This document shows, one piece after another, positions 1 through 7,931 of a DNA stretch of 21,508 nt (position 1 is the stretch's first letter; each line of letters starts with the position of its first letter). Source of the stretch: Kiritimatiellia bacterium (GTDB lineage Bacteria > Verrucomicrobiota > Kiritimatiellia > RFP12 > UBA1067). The stretch is taken from NCBI GenBank assembly GCA_017508315.1, contig JAFVZE010000037.1, forward strand, positions 1 to 21,508, read 5' to 3'. The notes below the pieces were generated by a model. It did no database searches, was not told the DNA's origin, and saw nothing but the letters and a program-made list of their open reading frames with translations. The position numbers were made by a program, and so were the translations under genes.

Positions 1-300
1 AGGATTGTAGCCGTAAGAGAGGTATTTGTACGCTACCAGCTGCTTTATCGAGGTAAGGTAGGCTGAAAACGGCTTGTTGTCAAAGCGCGAAAATGCACCT
101 GCTGCGTAGCGGTCAGGTTCCCCGACGAGCAAAGCGAGGAGCTTTCGCGCAGCGAAAGTCGCAAGAGGGTGCGCGTTACAACCCCGTAGCGAGTCGAGAC
201 CGAGGAGGAGCTCCGGACACCTTCTGAAGCGACAAAAATGACTCAACGAAATAAAATCGCACCCATCTACACGACACTTAGAATATTCCGCTTGCCTTCT
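1..300 (-). CDS. Possible 3' part of an unknown minus-strand gene, open to the left edge
   Basis: Read on the minus strand, the frame that begins after a TGA (complement of 301-303) has no stop down to position 1, about 100 codons. The stretch nearest the edge is protein-like, with pieces such as LLVGEPDRYAAGAFSRF and SIKQLVAYKYLSYGYNP. The upstream third is rich in Cys and Arg and less convincing. There is no ATG in frame; the only early alternative start is a TTG at 246-244 without a Shine-Dalgarno site. It could be a gene fragment, a gene with an unusual start, or chance openness opposite a structured RNA. I recognise no family. Confidence 0.3.
142..158. repeat. Short perfect hairpin in the left intergenic region
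   Basis: CTTTCGC at 142-148 and GCGAAAG at 152-158 form a 7-bp stem with a GCA loop. It is not followed by a T run, so it is not an intrinsic terminator. It lies inside the open minus-strand frame. Confidence 0.5.
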
Positions 301-321
301 TCAAAGGGATTGTAGTATAAT
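292..321 (+). promoter_or_regulatory. Sigma70-like promoter for the first TPR gene, very short leader
   Basis: A perfect TATAAT lies at 316-321, preceded at 18 bp by TTGCCT (292-297). The ATG at 332 is only 10 nt after the -10 box, so the expected transcript start near 328 leaves a leader of about 4 nt. No Shine-Dalgarno sequence is present. Confidence 0.6.
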
Positions 322-331
322 TGGAAACATC

Positions 332-3300
332 ATGACTTTGAAAGCATTTACCGCGTTCGCGCTGGCAGGGCTGGCGGCGTTCCAGGTTGCCGCTCAGGAA
401 GCAGAGGCGGCACCGGAGGAAAATAAGGAACTTGAGGCCGAGATCTCATACGTCGAGGCGCTCGTCAATTACGGCTATCCCGATCTTGCCGGGCCTGTCA
501 TAGAGGTCACCAAGAAGCGCTGGCCGGAATCGGAAGCGCGCTTCTTCGCCATCGAGATCCGCAGCATGCTATCGCTCGGCAAATTCGCCGAGGCCGAAAA
601 GAAGATCGCCGCGCTTCCAGATCGCAAGTCCTCCAAGTACTGGGCGGCCCGTCTTGAGGTCGCGAACAACTACTTCGGTCGCGGACAGAAGCCCGAGTGC
701 ATGAAGATCTACAACGAGTTCTTCAAACTCTTCCCCAAGCCTCCCAAAGACATCCGCAAGTTCTACATGGACGCGAGCTACGCCTACGGGCAGTTGCTCG
801 TCGGCGACAAACAGTACGCGGCGGCGGCCAGGATATACAACAATCTCCTCACTCAGCTCAAGGGTGAGGAATGGTGCAACATCGCGGTGGAGACGGTCGA
901 GATATATCTGCGTCTGGCCGAGTCCCAGACCGACGCCAAGCACGCCAAGACGCGCGAAGAGAACCTTGCCGCGGCCACCAAGATCGTCGACAAACTTCTC
1001 TGGCAGCAGGACAGCCCGGTTCTTTTCGGGCGTGCGGTGGCGATGAAGGCGCATATCGAGCAGATCCGCGGCGACATCGAAAAGGCGTCCACGATCATCG
1101 ATGAATATATGGGGCAGCTGCGCGACATCCACGACCAGATCGTGCAGGTCGACCCTGAAGGAAAATTCGGTCTTCTGCGCCAGTCTCCGCTTCCGGAGTG
1201 CCGCTATCTTCAGGCCAAGATGCGCTGGGACGAGGCGAAGATGCTTTCCGAGCAGCCTAAACCGGACGACGACAAGATCAAGGCTCTCTTGTTCGGACCG
1301 CGCGGCAAAGGCGGCAAGCGTATAGGCGCCAAGGGCGCGTTCAACATTTCCGTCGCGGTGTTTTTGAACTACGAGACGAGCGCCTGGGCGCCGGTCGCGG
1401 GCGATCTTTCCGAGGAAATAAAGAAGTTCGCCGAAAAGCGCTACAACGCCAAGATCAGGACCAAAGTCACCCCCGAGCAGATCGCCAAGGTCCGCGCCGC
1501 CCAGTTCAAGAGCGCGACCGAACTTTTCGCCGCCGGCGACTATCTCAAGGCGATCGACGCCTACGGCGACGTTCTTGCGAAGTATCCGGAACTTCTGGAG
1601 TCGATTCAGGCCGTGGAGAATGTCGCCTCGTCGTACATCGATCTCATTCTCCAGTCAAAGGATGCGAAGCTCAAAGAGGAATACCGTCTCAACGCCGATG
1701 CGGTCGAGGGATATCTCGCCGAACGTTTCGCCGGTTCCGGAAGCAAGGCGATAATGTCCGCCGCCGGCGATGCCGTTATCCGTCTCGCCGCCAAGGAGCA
1801 GGAATACCGCAATTTCGCCAGCGCCGACAGGCTCTATATGCTCTTCTTCACCAACTACCGCAAACATACGGCGTCCGCGACGCTGGCGGCGGCCAAAGCC
1901 ATGGAACTTCAGCGCTCCGAGCGTTACTCCGATGCCGTCCGCTACTGGGGCATAATCTGCCAGTACTACACCAACACCGCCATGTACGCCTCGGCGCTCG
2001 CCCAGCTTTCCGCCTGCAACGGCAAACTCGGCGATTCCGCCGCGGAGATCGACTGCATGAGCAGATACGTTTCGGTCGAGAAGGTGAAGATCCGCAAACT
2101 GCAGGCGCAGTTCCGTCTGGCGCAGATGTATCAGCGCGAAGGCCTGAAGATGCTCGACGGCGCCGCCACCAACACCGTTGCTGACGCGGTCGAGGCCGCC
2201 GAGCGTCAGGGTACGGCCGAGATCATCAAGGCGATCCGCCAGTTCAGCGGCTTTACCGCCGCCGCCAACGAAGCGCTCGCAGATCCTTCGACCCCGAAGG
2301 GCGATATCGCCAAGTACAAAGAACTCAAGGAAGCGGCCGCGTTCATAGTCGGCGAATGCTGGAGCCGGATGAACCGTCCGGAGAAGCATCTCGCGACATA
2401 CCGCGCGAAAGCCGCCGAGAGTTACGAGAAGTATCTCGCGGAGTATCCCGAAGGAAAGTGGGCGAAGGTCGGCTACGTGAAACTCGGCACCATCTACACC
2501 GCCATCGGAGATATGGCCAAATCCAAGGATGCGCTCGACCGGCTCTCGCGCAAGTTTCCGGAGTCCGACGAGGCCAAGAACGCCAAGCCTCGCCTTGCCA
2601 AGAGCCTCATCGAGATGGGTATGAGGCGTGAAGGCGCCGAAATCTACGGTGAAATGCTCCGCACGGACGGCGCGTACACCGCGCAGCAGTTCGTCAACGC
2701 CGGCGAGGCGCTCATCGAGGCGAAAAACTGGGATCTCGCCAATCAGGCTTTCGAGAAGGCCGTCCGCATGGCGGGCACCAACTCGCTGGCCACGGTTGCG
2801 AGAGCGCGTCTCGGACAGGCCCGCAGTTCGTTCCGTCAGGGATCGCTCGCCGAGGCGCGCGAAGCTCTCGACCGCTTCCTGCAGGATCCGAAGCTTTCTC
2901 GACTTTCGCTTGCCGCCGACGCCAATTTTATGCTCGTGGAGGTCGCTTCCGATCAGGGGCGTGCCGAGAAGGACGCCATCATGCGCGGCAAGTACTTCGG
3001 CGCGGCCATCGGAGCGCTCAAGAAGGTCCGCCAGTACTGGGGCGGGAAGCCGCGCTGGGAGCAGGACAAGCTTGACATTCTTTCCGGCGAAGTGCTCATC
3101 GACCGCATGAAGGCCGAAGAGTCGATGGGGCTGAAGGAAGAGTCGCTGGAAACGTGCGGTCGCGCCGCGGCGACGTTTCAGGTGTTCATTCAGGCGCACG
3201 GGGTGACGGAGGATCATCCGCTCGACAAGATGGCGGACGGCGAGAAGGTCAACCTCGAACGCGCCTACGCCGCCATCGTTCCGCTCTTCTCGAAGATGGG

Positions 3301-3427
3301 AGCCGACAAGGCGGACCTCGTGATGCGTTTCGGCAAGGAGTACCTCGATCTCTTCCCCGAAGGCAAGAACAGAACGGAGATTTCCAACTGCATGAACAAG
3401 GCGAAGGCTGACCTGCCCGCCAAGTAA
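332..3427 (+). CDS. Large secreted tetratricopeptide-repeat protein
   Basis: This 1031-residue protein begins with a signal peptide (hydrophobic residues about 5-20, AQ-rich cut region near 22) and is otherwise helical, with degenerate TPR units throughout. The clearest are around residues 115-175, 390-440 and 690-870, where 'YEKYLAEYPEG', 'ALDRLSRKFPES' and 'AFEKAVRMAG' show the typical A/Y/P spacing. No catalytic motif or later membrane helix is visible, so it probably acts as a periplasmic scaffold. It leads a run with a second TPR protein, an ExbB-type channel and two ExbD proteins, which suggests it is the periplasmic partner of that motor. Family comparison: long TPR proteins next to ExbB/ExbD are common in PVC bacteria. 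The ATG is fixed by the signal peptide and by the promoter 10 nt upstream. Exact substrate or role unknown. Confidence 0.9.
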   Translation: MTLKAFTAFALAGLAAFQVAAQEAEAAPEENKELEAEISYVEALVNYGYPDLAGPVIEVTKKRWPESEARFFAIEIRSMLSLGKFAEAEKKIAALPDRKSSKYWAARLEVANNYFGRGQKPECMKIYNEFFKLFPKPPKDIRKFYMDASYAYGQLLVGDKQYAAAARIYNNLLTQLKGEEWCNIAVETVEIYLRLAESQTDAKHAKTREENLAAATKIVDKLLWQQDSPVLFGRAVAMKAHIEQIRGDIEKASTIIDEYMGQLRDIHDQIVQVDPEGKFGLLRQSPLPECRYLQAKMRWDEAKMLSEQPKPDDDKIKALLFGPRGKGGKRIGAKGAFNISVAVFLNYETSAWAPVAGDLSEEIKKFAEKRYNAKIRTKVTPEQIAKVRAAQFKSATELFAAGDYLKAIDAYGDVLAKYPELLESIQAVENVASSYIDLILQSKDAKLKEEYRLNADAVEGYLAERFAGSGSKAIMSAAGDAVIRLAAKEQEYRNFASADRLYMLFFTNYRKHTASATLAAAKAMELQRSERYSDAVRYWGIICQYYTNTAMYASALAQLSACNGKLGDSAAEIDCMSRYVSVEKVKIRKLQAQFRLAQMYQREGLKMLDGAATNTVADAVEAAERQGTAEIIKAIRQFSGFTAAANEALADPSTPKGDIAKYKELKEAAAFIVGECWSRMNRPEKHLATYRAKAAESYEKYLAEYPEGKWAKVGYVKLGTIYTAIGDMAKSKDALDRLSRKFPESDEAKNAKPRLAKSLIEMGMRREGAEIYGEMLRTDGAYTAQQFVNAGEALIEAKNWDLANQAFEKAVRMAGTNSLATVARARLGQARSSFRQGSLAEAREALDRFLQDPKLSRLSLAADANFMLVEVASDQGRAEKDAIMRGKYFGAAIGALKKVRQYWGGKPRWEQDKLDILSGEVLIDRMKAEESMGLKEESLETCGRAAATFQVFIQAHGVTEDHPLDKMADGEKVNLERAYAAIVPLFSKMGADKADLVMRFGKEYLDLFPEGKNRTEISNCMNKAKADLPAK

Positions 3428-3457
3428 GAACAAACAGAATCTTAAGGAGAAAACCAA

Positions 3458-4228
3458 ATGCGTAAAATAGCGATGACGGCTTTGGCGGCGATGGCCGCAG
3501 CCAACCTCTGGGCCATTCAGGGCTCGATAACCACCGACACGGAAACGCTCGTCGGCGACATCAAATGGCAGCCTCGCGGCAAGAAATACGTCGTTTCGGT
3601 CAAGAAAGGCTCGACGATGCTCGATATGGAGCGTCCGCTCGCCGATGTGAGGTCCATCGATATTCCCAAACCGGCCGGATTCGACAAGGCGGTCGAGCAG
3701 GTTGAAAGCGGCAACGGAGCCGCCGCGGTGGCGGTTCTCGCCAAGATCGTGGCCGACTACCGCATGCTCAAGTGGGACAAGCCGGCCGGCCGTTATCTCG
3801 CTCAGGCTTATCTTGCCGCCAATCAGGCGCAGAAGGCGCACGATGCCTGTCTGAAGATAATTCAGGAGGATAAGAGCGCGGCCTACTCGGGCGATCTGGC
3901 CGCGGCTTACTGGCAGTCGCTTCTCAAACTCGGAAAGAACGAGCAGCTTGAAGGGCTTGTCTCCAAGGCGATCTCGAGCGGAGATCGCCGTGCTTCGGCC
4001 GCGGCGCTCGTGATGCGCGGCGACATCGTGGTCGCCGGATGCAACGACGCTCCCGACGGTCTGCGCAAAGCGCTTGCCGACGGCTATATGCGCGTAGTGC
4101 TCATGTATGCCGACGCAGAATGCGTCAGGGAACGCGGCGAAGCGATGGTAAAAGCGGCTTCGTGCTTCGACAAACTCGGACAGGCGGGCCGCGCCGAGAA
4201 ACTCCGCGCCCAGGCGAAGACGCTTTGA
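3458..4228 (+). CDS. Small secreted TPR-like protein
   Basis: 256 residues with a clear signal peptide (MRK, then a hydrophobic Ala-rich stretch to about residue 19, 'LWA|IQG'). A short beta-rich segment (about 25-70) precedes a helical TPR-like domain (about 75-255) with units such as 'AYLAANQAQKAHDACLKII' and 'AASCFDKLGQAGRAEKLRA'. It starts 30 nt after the large TPR gene behind a good Shine-Dalgarno (AAGGAG near 3445), and the ExbB-like gene follows after 51 nt, so it is part of the same operon. Likely a periplasmic accessory protein of the ExbB/ExbD complex; this is inferred from position only. No enzymatic motif seen. Confidence 0.85.
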   Translation: MRKIAMTALAAMAAANLWAIQGSITTDTETLVGDIKWQPRGKKYVVSVKKGSTMLDMERPLADVRSIDIPKPAGFDKAVEQVESGNGAAAVAVLAKIVADYRMLKWDKPAGRYLAQAYLAANQAQKAHDACLKIIQEDKSAAYSGDLAAAYWQSLLKLGKNEQLEGLVSKAISSGDRRASAAALVMRGDIVVAGCNDAPDGLRKALADGYMRVVLMYADAECVRERGEAMVKAASCFDKLGQAGRAEKLRAQAKTL

Positions 4229-4279
4229 AACGGATATGTGAACCAGAAAATCTGAAACTGCAAAACAAGGAAAAAAGAG

Positions 4280-5104
4280 ATGAACAAGATGAAGAAAACT
4301 TTGATGGCCGCGGCGGTTGTTTTCGGTACGTGCGCCTCCCCGATGGCGGCATTCCAGTCGATCGGACAGGAACTCACCGACGCGAGCGGAAACGCGGTTT
4401 CCAGTGATGCCGCCAAATCCCAGAGCTCGGGCGGCGGATTTTACGACATCGTTTTCGGTTCGGGCATCGTCGGCATGCTTTTGTGGTTCACGCTTTTCGG
4501 CGACGGCGCGATGGCCATCTACTTTTCCATCGACAGCTCCATTCTCATCAAACCGGACAAACTGATGCCCAAGAAACTTCTCTCCGGCATTCAGGATGCC
4601 ATGGCCGAAGGCGATGTCGTCAAGGCGATGGAAGTCTGCGAGCAGAACCCTTCGGCGATGTCGTCGATCGTCATGGCCGCGTTCCAGCACATCGAAGAGG
4701 GGTTCGAGGCGATTCAGGAGGCCGTTACCGCCGCTTCCGATCTTGAACAGGAAAAGATCCAGCAGCGTCTCAACTGGATTTCCGTCTGCTCCAACCTCGG
4801 CCCGTCTCTCGGACTGCTCGGTACGGTGCAAGGTATGATCCTGACGTTCCAGGCGCTTGCTTCCGGAGGCGCCGGCGACGCCGCCGCGCTCGCCAACTCG
4901 ATCGGTCAGGCGCTCTGGACGACGGCCGGCGGTCTTATCGTGTCGATCCCCTCCATCACGGTGTTCTACTCGCTGCGCAACAAGGCCAACCGTCTCATTC
5001 TCAGAATGACGGCGATGACCATGGAGATTCTCAACGGCCTGCGCAACGTTTCCGTTGATCCGGGCGTCGAGGGCGAAGTTCCGGCAGAGGAAGCACAGGC
5101 TTAA
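4280..5104 (+). CDS. MotA/TolQ/ExbB-family proton channel protein (first set)
   Basis: 274 residues. The family's core is easy to see: a membrane helix near 50-75, a cytoplasmic helical loop, then 'WISVCSNLGPSLGLLGTVQGMI' (about 170-190) and a final helix 'ALWTTAGGLIVSIPSITVFYSL' (about 213-234). These match the conserved GxLGTVxGM and TTxxGLxVAIP motifs of TolQ/ExbB/MotA. An N-terminal Ala-rich hydrophobic leader (MKKTLMAAAVVFGTCASPMAA) resembles a cleavable signal peptide, as in ExbB variants with periplasmic N-terminal extensions. Shine-Dalgarno AAGGA at 4266-4270 supports ATG 4280. It should form the inner-membrane stator pentamer with the two downstream ExbD proteins and use proton flow to drive periplasmic work. 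Whether it is a Tol, Ton or other system cannot be told from sequence. Confidence 0.95.
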   Translation: MNKMKKTLMAAAVVFGTCASPMAAFQSIGQELTDASGNAVSSDAAKSQSSGGGFYDIVFGSGIVGMLLWFTLFGDGAMAIYFSIDSSILIKPDKLMPKKLLSGIQDAMAEGDVVKAMEVCEQNPSAMSSIVMAAFQHIEEGFEAIQEAVTAASDLEQEKIQQRLNWISVCSNLGPSLGLLGTVQGMILTFQALASGGAGDAAALANSIGQALWTTAGGLIVSIPSITVFYSLRNKANRLILRMTAMTMEILNGLRNVSVDPGVEGEVPAEEAQA

Positions 5105-5118
5105 TTTTAGGAGCAGCA

Positions 5119-5601
5119 ATGGCCCGCAAGCCACAGGAGAATCCAGTCCTCGATATGACGCCGATGATCGACGTCGTCTTCGAGCTCATCATCTTCTTCG
5201 TTGTCACGCTCGTGGAGGCGCAGCGCAAGGACGAGACGATCGAGCTTGAAGACGGACGTCACGGCATCGTGATGACGCCGGAGGAGCTTCCCCCGACGCA
5301 CATGATGATCGACATCGGTCTGCGCAGAGGCAAGCCGAGAATCTCAATCGGCGACCGTGAAATAACTCCGGAGGAAATCGGCCGCAGAGTCAAGGAGCGC
5401 ATGCGCAAGATCGGCGAGTTTCCGGTTCTCATCCGCGCCGATTTCGCCGTTCCCCATTATGCGGTGGCGAGAGTGATGAACGCCTGCACCGCCAACGGAA
5501 TCTGGAAGATTTCGTTCGTGGCCGTCGGCGAGGACAAGCGTTCGAAGCCTGGAAATCCGGCCCGTCCGCGTCTTAACGCTCTGAAGAGGAGATCCAGATA
5601 A
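5119..5601 (+). CDS. ExbD/TolR-family protein, copy 1
   Basis: 160 residues with a short cytoplasmic N-terminus, one membrane helix (about 17-36) and a periplasmic domain. The proton-carrying Asp of the family is D18 in 'LDMTPMIDVVFELIIFF'. Position D+4 is Glu (E22) where the usual residue is Leu. The periplasmic domain (about 50-140) has the TolR-like pattern 'ISIGDREITPEEIGRRVKE'; the tail is strongly basic (ending LNALKRRSR) and has no counterpart in copy 2. It begins 14 nt after the channel gene with Shine-Dalgarno AGGAG near 5109, and the second copy follows one base after its stop. Confidence 0.93.
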   Translation: MARKPQENPVLDMTPMIDVVFELIIFFVVTLVEAQRKDETIELEDGRHGIVMTPEELPPTHMMIDIGLRRGKPRISIGDREITPEEIGRRVKERMRKIGEFPVLIRADFAVPHYAVARVMNACTANGIWKISFVAVGEDKRSKPGNPARPRLNALKRRSR

Positions 5602-5602
5602 C

Positions 5603-6013
5603 ATGGCGAGAAAACCTCAGGAGAATCCGCAGCTCGACATGACGCCGATGATCGACGTCGTGTTCGAACTCATCATTTTCTTTGTCGTGACGATCAAACA
5701 GGAAGACCTGTTCACTCGCCTGAACGCCAACCGTCCGGCTCCGGCGAGCAGCACTTCGAGTTCGAACGAGTCCGATACCACGGTTACGATCGAAATCGAC
5801 CGCGGACGCGACGCGAACGGCGTGATCATCTACAACAAGCGGGAAATCCGCCGCAAGGAACTTGATCAGAACCTCAAGGAGGTCGCGCGCACGTCCAAGA
5901 AGACGCCGATCGTCATCAAGTGCACGGAGGCTTCTCCGCACAAGGCGCTGGTCGATGTTCTCGACATCTGCTACCGCAACGAACTCCACAGCGTCAGCAT
6001 ATTCACGCTTTGA
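5603..6013 (+). CDS. ExbD/TolR-family protein, copy 2
   Basis: 136 residues. The first 30 residues differ from copy 1 at a single position (Q10 for V10), including D18 and the extra E22, but the periplasmic part is unrelated in detail: a Ser/Asn-rich linker (about 45-60) and then 'VTIEIDRGRDANGVIIYNKREI'. The DNA of the shared anchor carries many synonymous differences, so the similarity is kept by selection and is not a recent copy. Its ATG is one base after the preceding stop, implying coupled translation, and GAGGAGA lies at 5585-5591. The gene ends at TGA 6011-6013, which overlaps the probable TTG start of the permease. Likely forms a mixed ExbD dimer with copy 1 in the ExbB channel. Confidence 0.93.
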   Translation: MARKPQENPQLDMTPMIDVVFELIIFFVVTIKQEDLFTRLNANRPAPASSTSSSNESDTTVTIEIDRGRDANGVIIYNKREIRRKELDQNLKEVARTSKKTPIVIKCTEASPHKALVDVLDICYRNELHSVSIFTL

Positions 6014-7248
6014 CGGGATTTCCTTCATTCCTGGCGTTCAAGTACCTCAAACCGAAGCGCTCGGTCGCTTCGGTTATCACTTGCGTGTCGGTGCTGGGGG
6101 TTATGCTCGGGGTTGCGGTGGTTATCATCGTGCGCAGCGTGATGACCGGTTTCGGCGATATCTGGGAGGAGAAGATACTTGATTTCAAACCGCACGTGTC
6201 GCTCCTGCCGATGCACGGCAATGTGATAAACGGCGAAGACGATCTCGCGGAAAAACTTCGTGCCGTAGACGGCGTTTCCTGCGTTACGCCGGAGATCGAC
6301 ACCCGCGTGCTCATTTCCCACCGCGGACGCGTGCTCGCTCCGGTTCTGATCGGGGTCGACGGCGAAGATTTCGCCAAGGCGTACAAGGTGGGCGCTCCGA
6401 GAGCGGGGACTTTCGATCTTGAAGGGGACTCCATCGTTCTTGGCGTGAATGCCGCGCGCACGCTTGGCGTCTGGGTGGGCGACACGGTCACCGTCTATTC
6501 CCCGAAGACGCTCGTGGAACGCGACGAGGTCTTTCTGCCGGTGAAATGGAAAGTCGTCGGAATATTCTCCTGCGGTCAGCACGAGTATGATTCGGGGTAT
6601 GCCGTCGCTTCTCTTCCCAACGTGCGCGATCTGATGGGGATGGAAAAGGGCGTTTTCGCCGTTCACGTAAAGACGGACCGGCCGACCGACGGCCGCCGGT
6701 TCGATGAAATCGTGCGGAAGTTGAGGAGCTGCGGCGGAGAGCGGCAGCTTTTGAGGAGCGTGACCTGGCGAGAGGCCGATCGCGAGATATTCAACGCTCT
6801 GGCGGTGGAAAAGAACATGACGGCGCTTCTGCTTTCGCTTATTTCACTGGTGGCGGTGTTCTGCGTCATGAATACGCTTTTGGTGCTGACGGTGCAGAAA
6901 ACGCCTGCCATCGGACTTCTGAAGGCGCTCGGATTCTCACGACTCGAGATTATGGAAGTCTTCATGGTGCACGGCATGATCCAGTGCTCGCTCGGCATAA
7001 TTCTCGGACTTCTTGCGTCCTGGGCGGTTCTCTCCAATCTCCAGAACATCGTCGAATGGCTCGCCGCCATGGGGCTGGAAGTGTTTCCCGCGTCGGTCTA
7101 CGGTCTTTCGGCGATTCCCCACCGGCTTATAGTCTCCGATATCTTCTGGGTGGTGGCGCTGGTGTTCGTGTTCGGAGTCCTCGCGTCGCTCATACCGGCG
7201 CTCGCCGCGGCTTCGAAAGATCCGGTAAAGTCGCTCAACGGAAACTGA
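6010..7248 (+). CDS. LolC/LolE-type lipoprotein-release ABC permease
   Basis: The frame opens at 5920, but residues before 6010 are an out-of-frame reading of ExbD. The family N-terminus ('FLAFKYLKPKR...SVLGVMLGVAVVIIVRSVMTGF', followed by 'DFKPHV') begins just after a TTG at 6010, which overlaps the ExbD stop as TTGA. From there the protein has 412 residues, the usual Lol permease length. Helix 1 (about 20-45) is followed by a large periplasmic MacB-like domain (about 46-265), then three helices near 270-295, 320-345 and 375-400, ending 'PVKSLNGN', the FtsX-like arrangement. LolD follows after 11 nt. Known role: extracting mature lipoproteins from the inner membrane for transfer to LolA. Only one permease is present here, so it may act as a homodimer. 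The TTG start is inferred; no strong Shine-Dalgarno is visible. Confidence 0.88.
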   Translation: MTGFPSFLAFKYLKPKRSVASVITCVSVLGVMLGVAVVIIVRSVMTGFGDIWEEKILDFKPHVSLLPMHGNVINGEDDLAEKLRAVDGVSCVTPEIDTRVLISHRGRVLAPVLIGVDGEDFAKAYKVGAPRAGTFDLEGDSIVLGVNAARTLGVWVGDTVTVYSPKTLVERDEVFLPVKWKVVGIFSCGQHEYDSGYAVASLPNVRDLMGMEKGVFAVHVKTDRPTDGRRFDEIVRKLRSCGGERQLLRSVTWREADREIFNALAVEKNMTALLLSLISLVAVFCVMNTLLVLTVQKTPAIGLLKALGFSRLEIMEVFMVHGMIQCSLGIILGLLASWAVLSNLQNIVEWLAAMGLEVFPASVYGLSAIPHRLIVSDIFWVVALVFVFGVLASLIPALAAASKDPVKSLNGN

Positions 7249-7259
7249 GGAGGGTCTTC

Positions 7260-7910
7260 ATGTCGGTTGTGATGGGGGCGATAGACCTTAAAAAACGTTT
7301 CAAAGTACCGGGCGGAAAGCCCATCGAGGTTTTGAAAGGCGTCAATTTTTCGGTGAAGGCAGGGGAGAAGGTGGCGATAGTCGGCCGCTCCGGTTCCGGA
7401 AAGTCGACGCTTTTGAACATTCTCGGCGGACTCGAGAAGCAGACATCGGGAACGGTCACGCGGCCTGAGGATATCGGTTTCGTGTTTCAGCAGTATCATC
7501 TGATGCCGGAATTGACCGTGCTGGAAAACGTGCTTCTGCCGACGATGAAGCGCTCGTTCGTCCGCAGCGCCGCGGCGCTCACGGTTCCGGCCTGCAGAGC
7601 GCGGGCGCGGGAACTTCTCGGACGCGTGGGGCTCGCCGGGCGGATGAATCACCTTCCGGGTGAGCTTTCCGGCGGCGAACAGCAGCGTGTGGCGCTTGCG
7701 CGGGCGCTCGTTTCGCGTCCCGGCATGGTTCTTGCCGACGAGCCGACCGGCAACCTCGACGCGATGACGGGAGCGGAGGTTCTGCGGATGCTTCAGGAAC
7801 TTTCACAAGGTTCGAGCGTGGCGCTTGTGATGGTGACCCATTCCCCCGGCGCCGCGGCGGTCTGCGACCGTGTGCTCAAACTTGAAGACGGGGTGCTCGT
7901 CCCCGCGTAG
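7260..7910 (+). CDS. lolD: LolD-type ABC transporter ATP-binding protein
   Basis: 216 residues from ATG 7260, chosen because GAGGAGG lies just upstream and the family start ('MGAIDLKKRF') begins there; a longer upstream frame is only the permease in another frame. Walker A is GRSGSGKST (42-50), Q-loop 'FVFQQYH' (75-80), signature LSGGEQQ (136-142), Walker B VLADEP (157-162) with the D-loop NLD (165-167), and the switch His is H194. This is the MacB/LolD/FtsE subclass. It should power the adjacent LolC/E-type permease. LolD is the best guess from the neighbour; a MacB-like exporter is a less likely alternative. Confidence 0.92.
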   Translation: MSVVMGAIDLKKRFKVPGGKPIEVLKGVNFSVKAGEKVAIVGRSGSGKSTLLNILGGLEKQTSGTVTRPEDIGFVFQQYHLMPELTVLENVLLPTMKRSFVRSAAALTVPACRARARELLGRVGLAGRMNHLPGELSGGEQQRVALARALVSRPGMVLADEPTGNLDAMTGAEVLRMLQELSQGSSVALVMVTHSPGAAAVCDRVLKLEDGVLVPA

Positions 7911-7931
7911 ACAGGAAAGGATGCCTTAAAT

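Noticed and set aside
189..220. Resemblance of the segment around GAGGAGCTCCGGACACC to the RNase P RNA core
   Set aside because: The conserved GAGGAAAGTCC core and its partner are not matched, and no P4-type pairing was found.
1655..5134. 1159-codon open frame on the minus strand opposite the TPR genes and the ExbB gene
   Set aside because: It lies opposite three well-supported plus-strand genes and has no recognisable domains, with Arg/His-rich content typical of antisense reading of GC-rich codons.
5920..6009. Upstream extension of the Lol permease frame
   Set aside because: These 30 codons overlap the ExbD coding sequence, have no hydrophobic or family-like content, and the true family N-terminus starts after TTG 6010.
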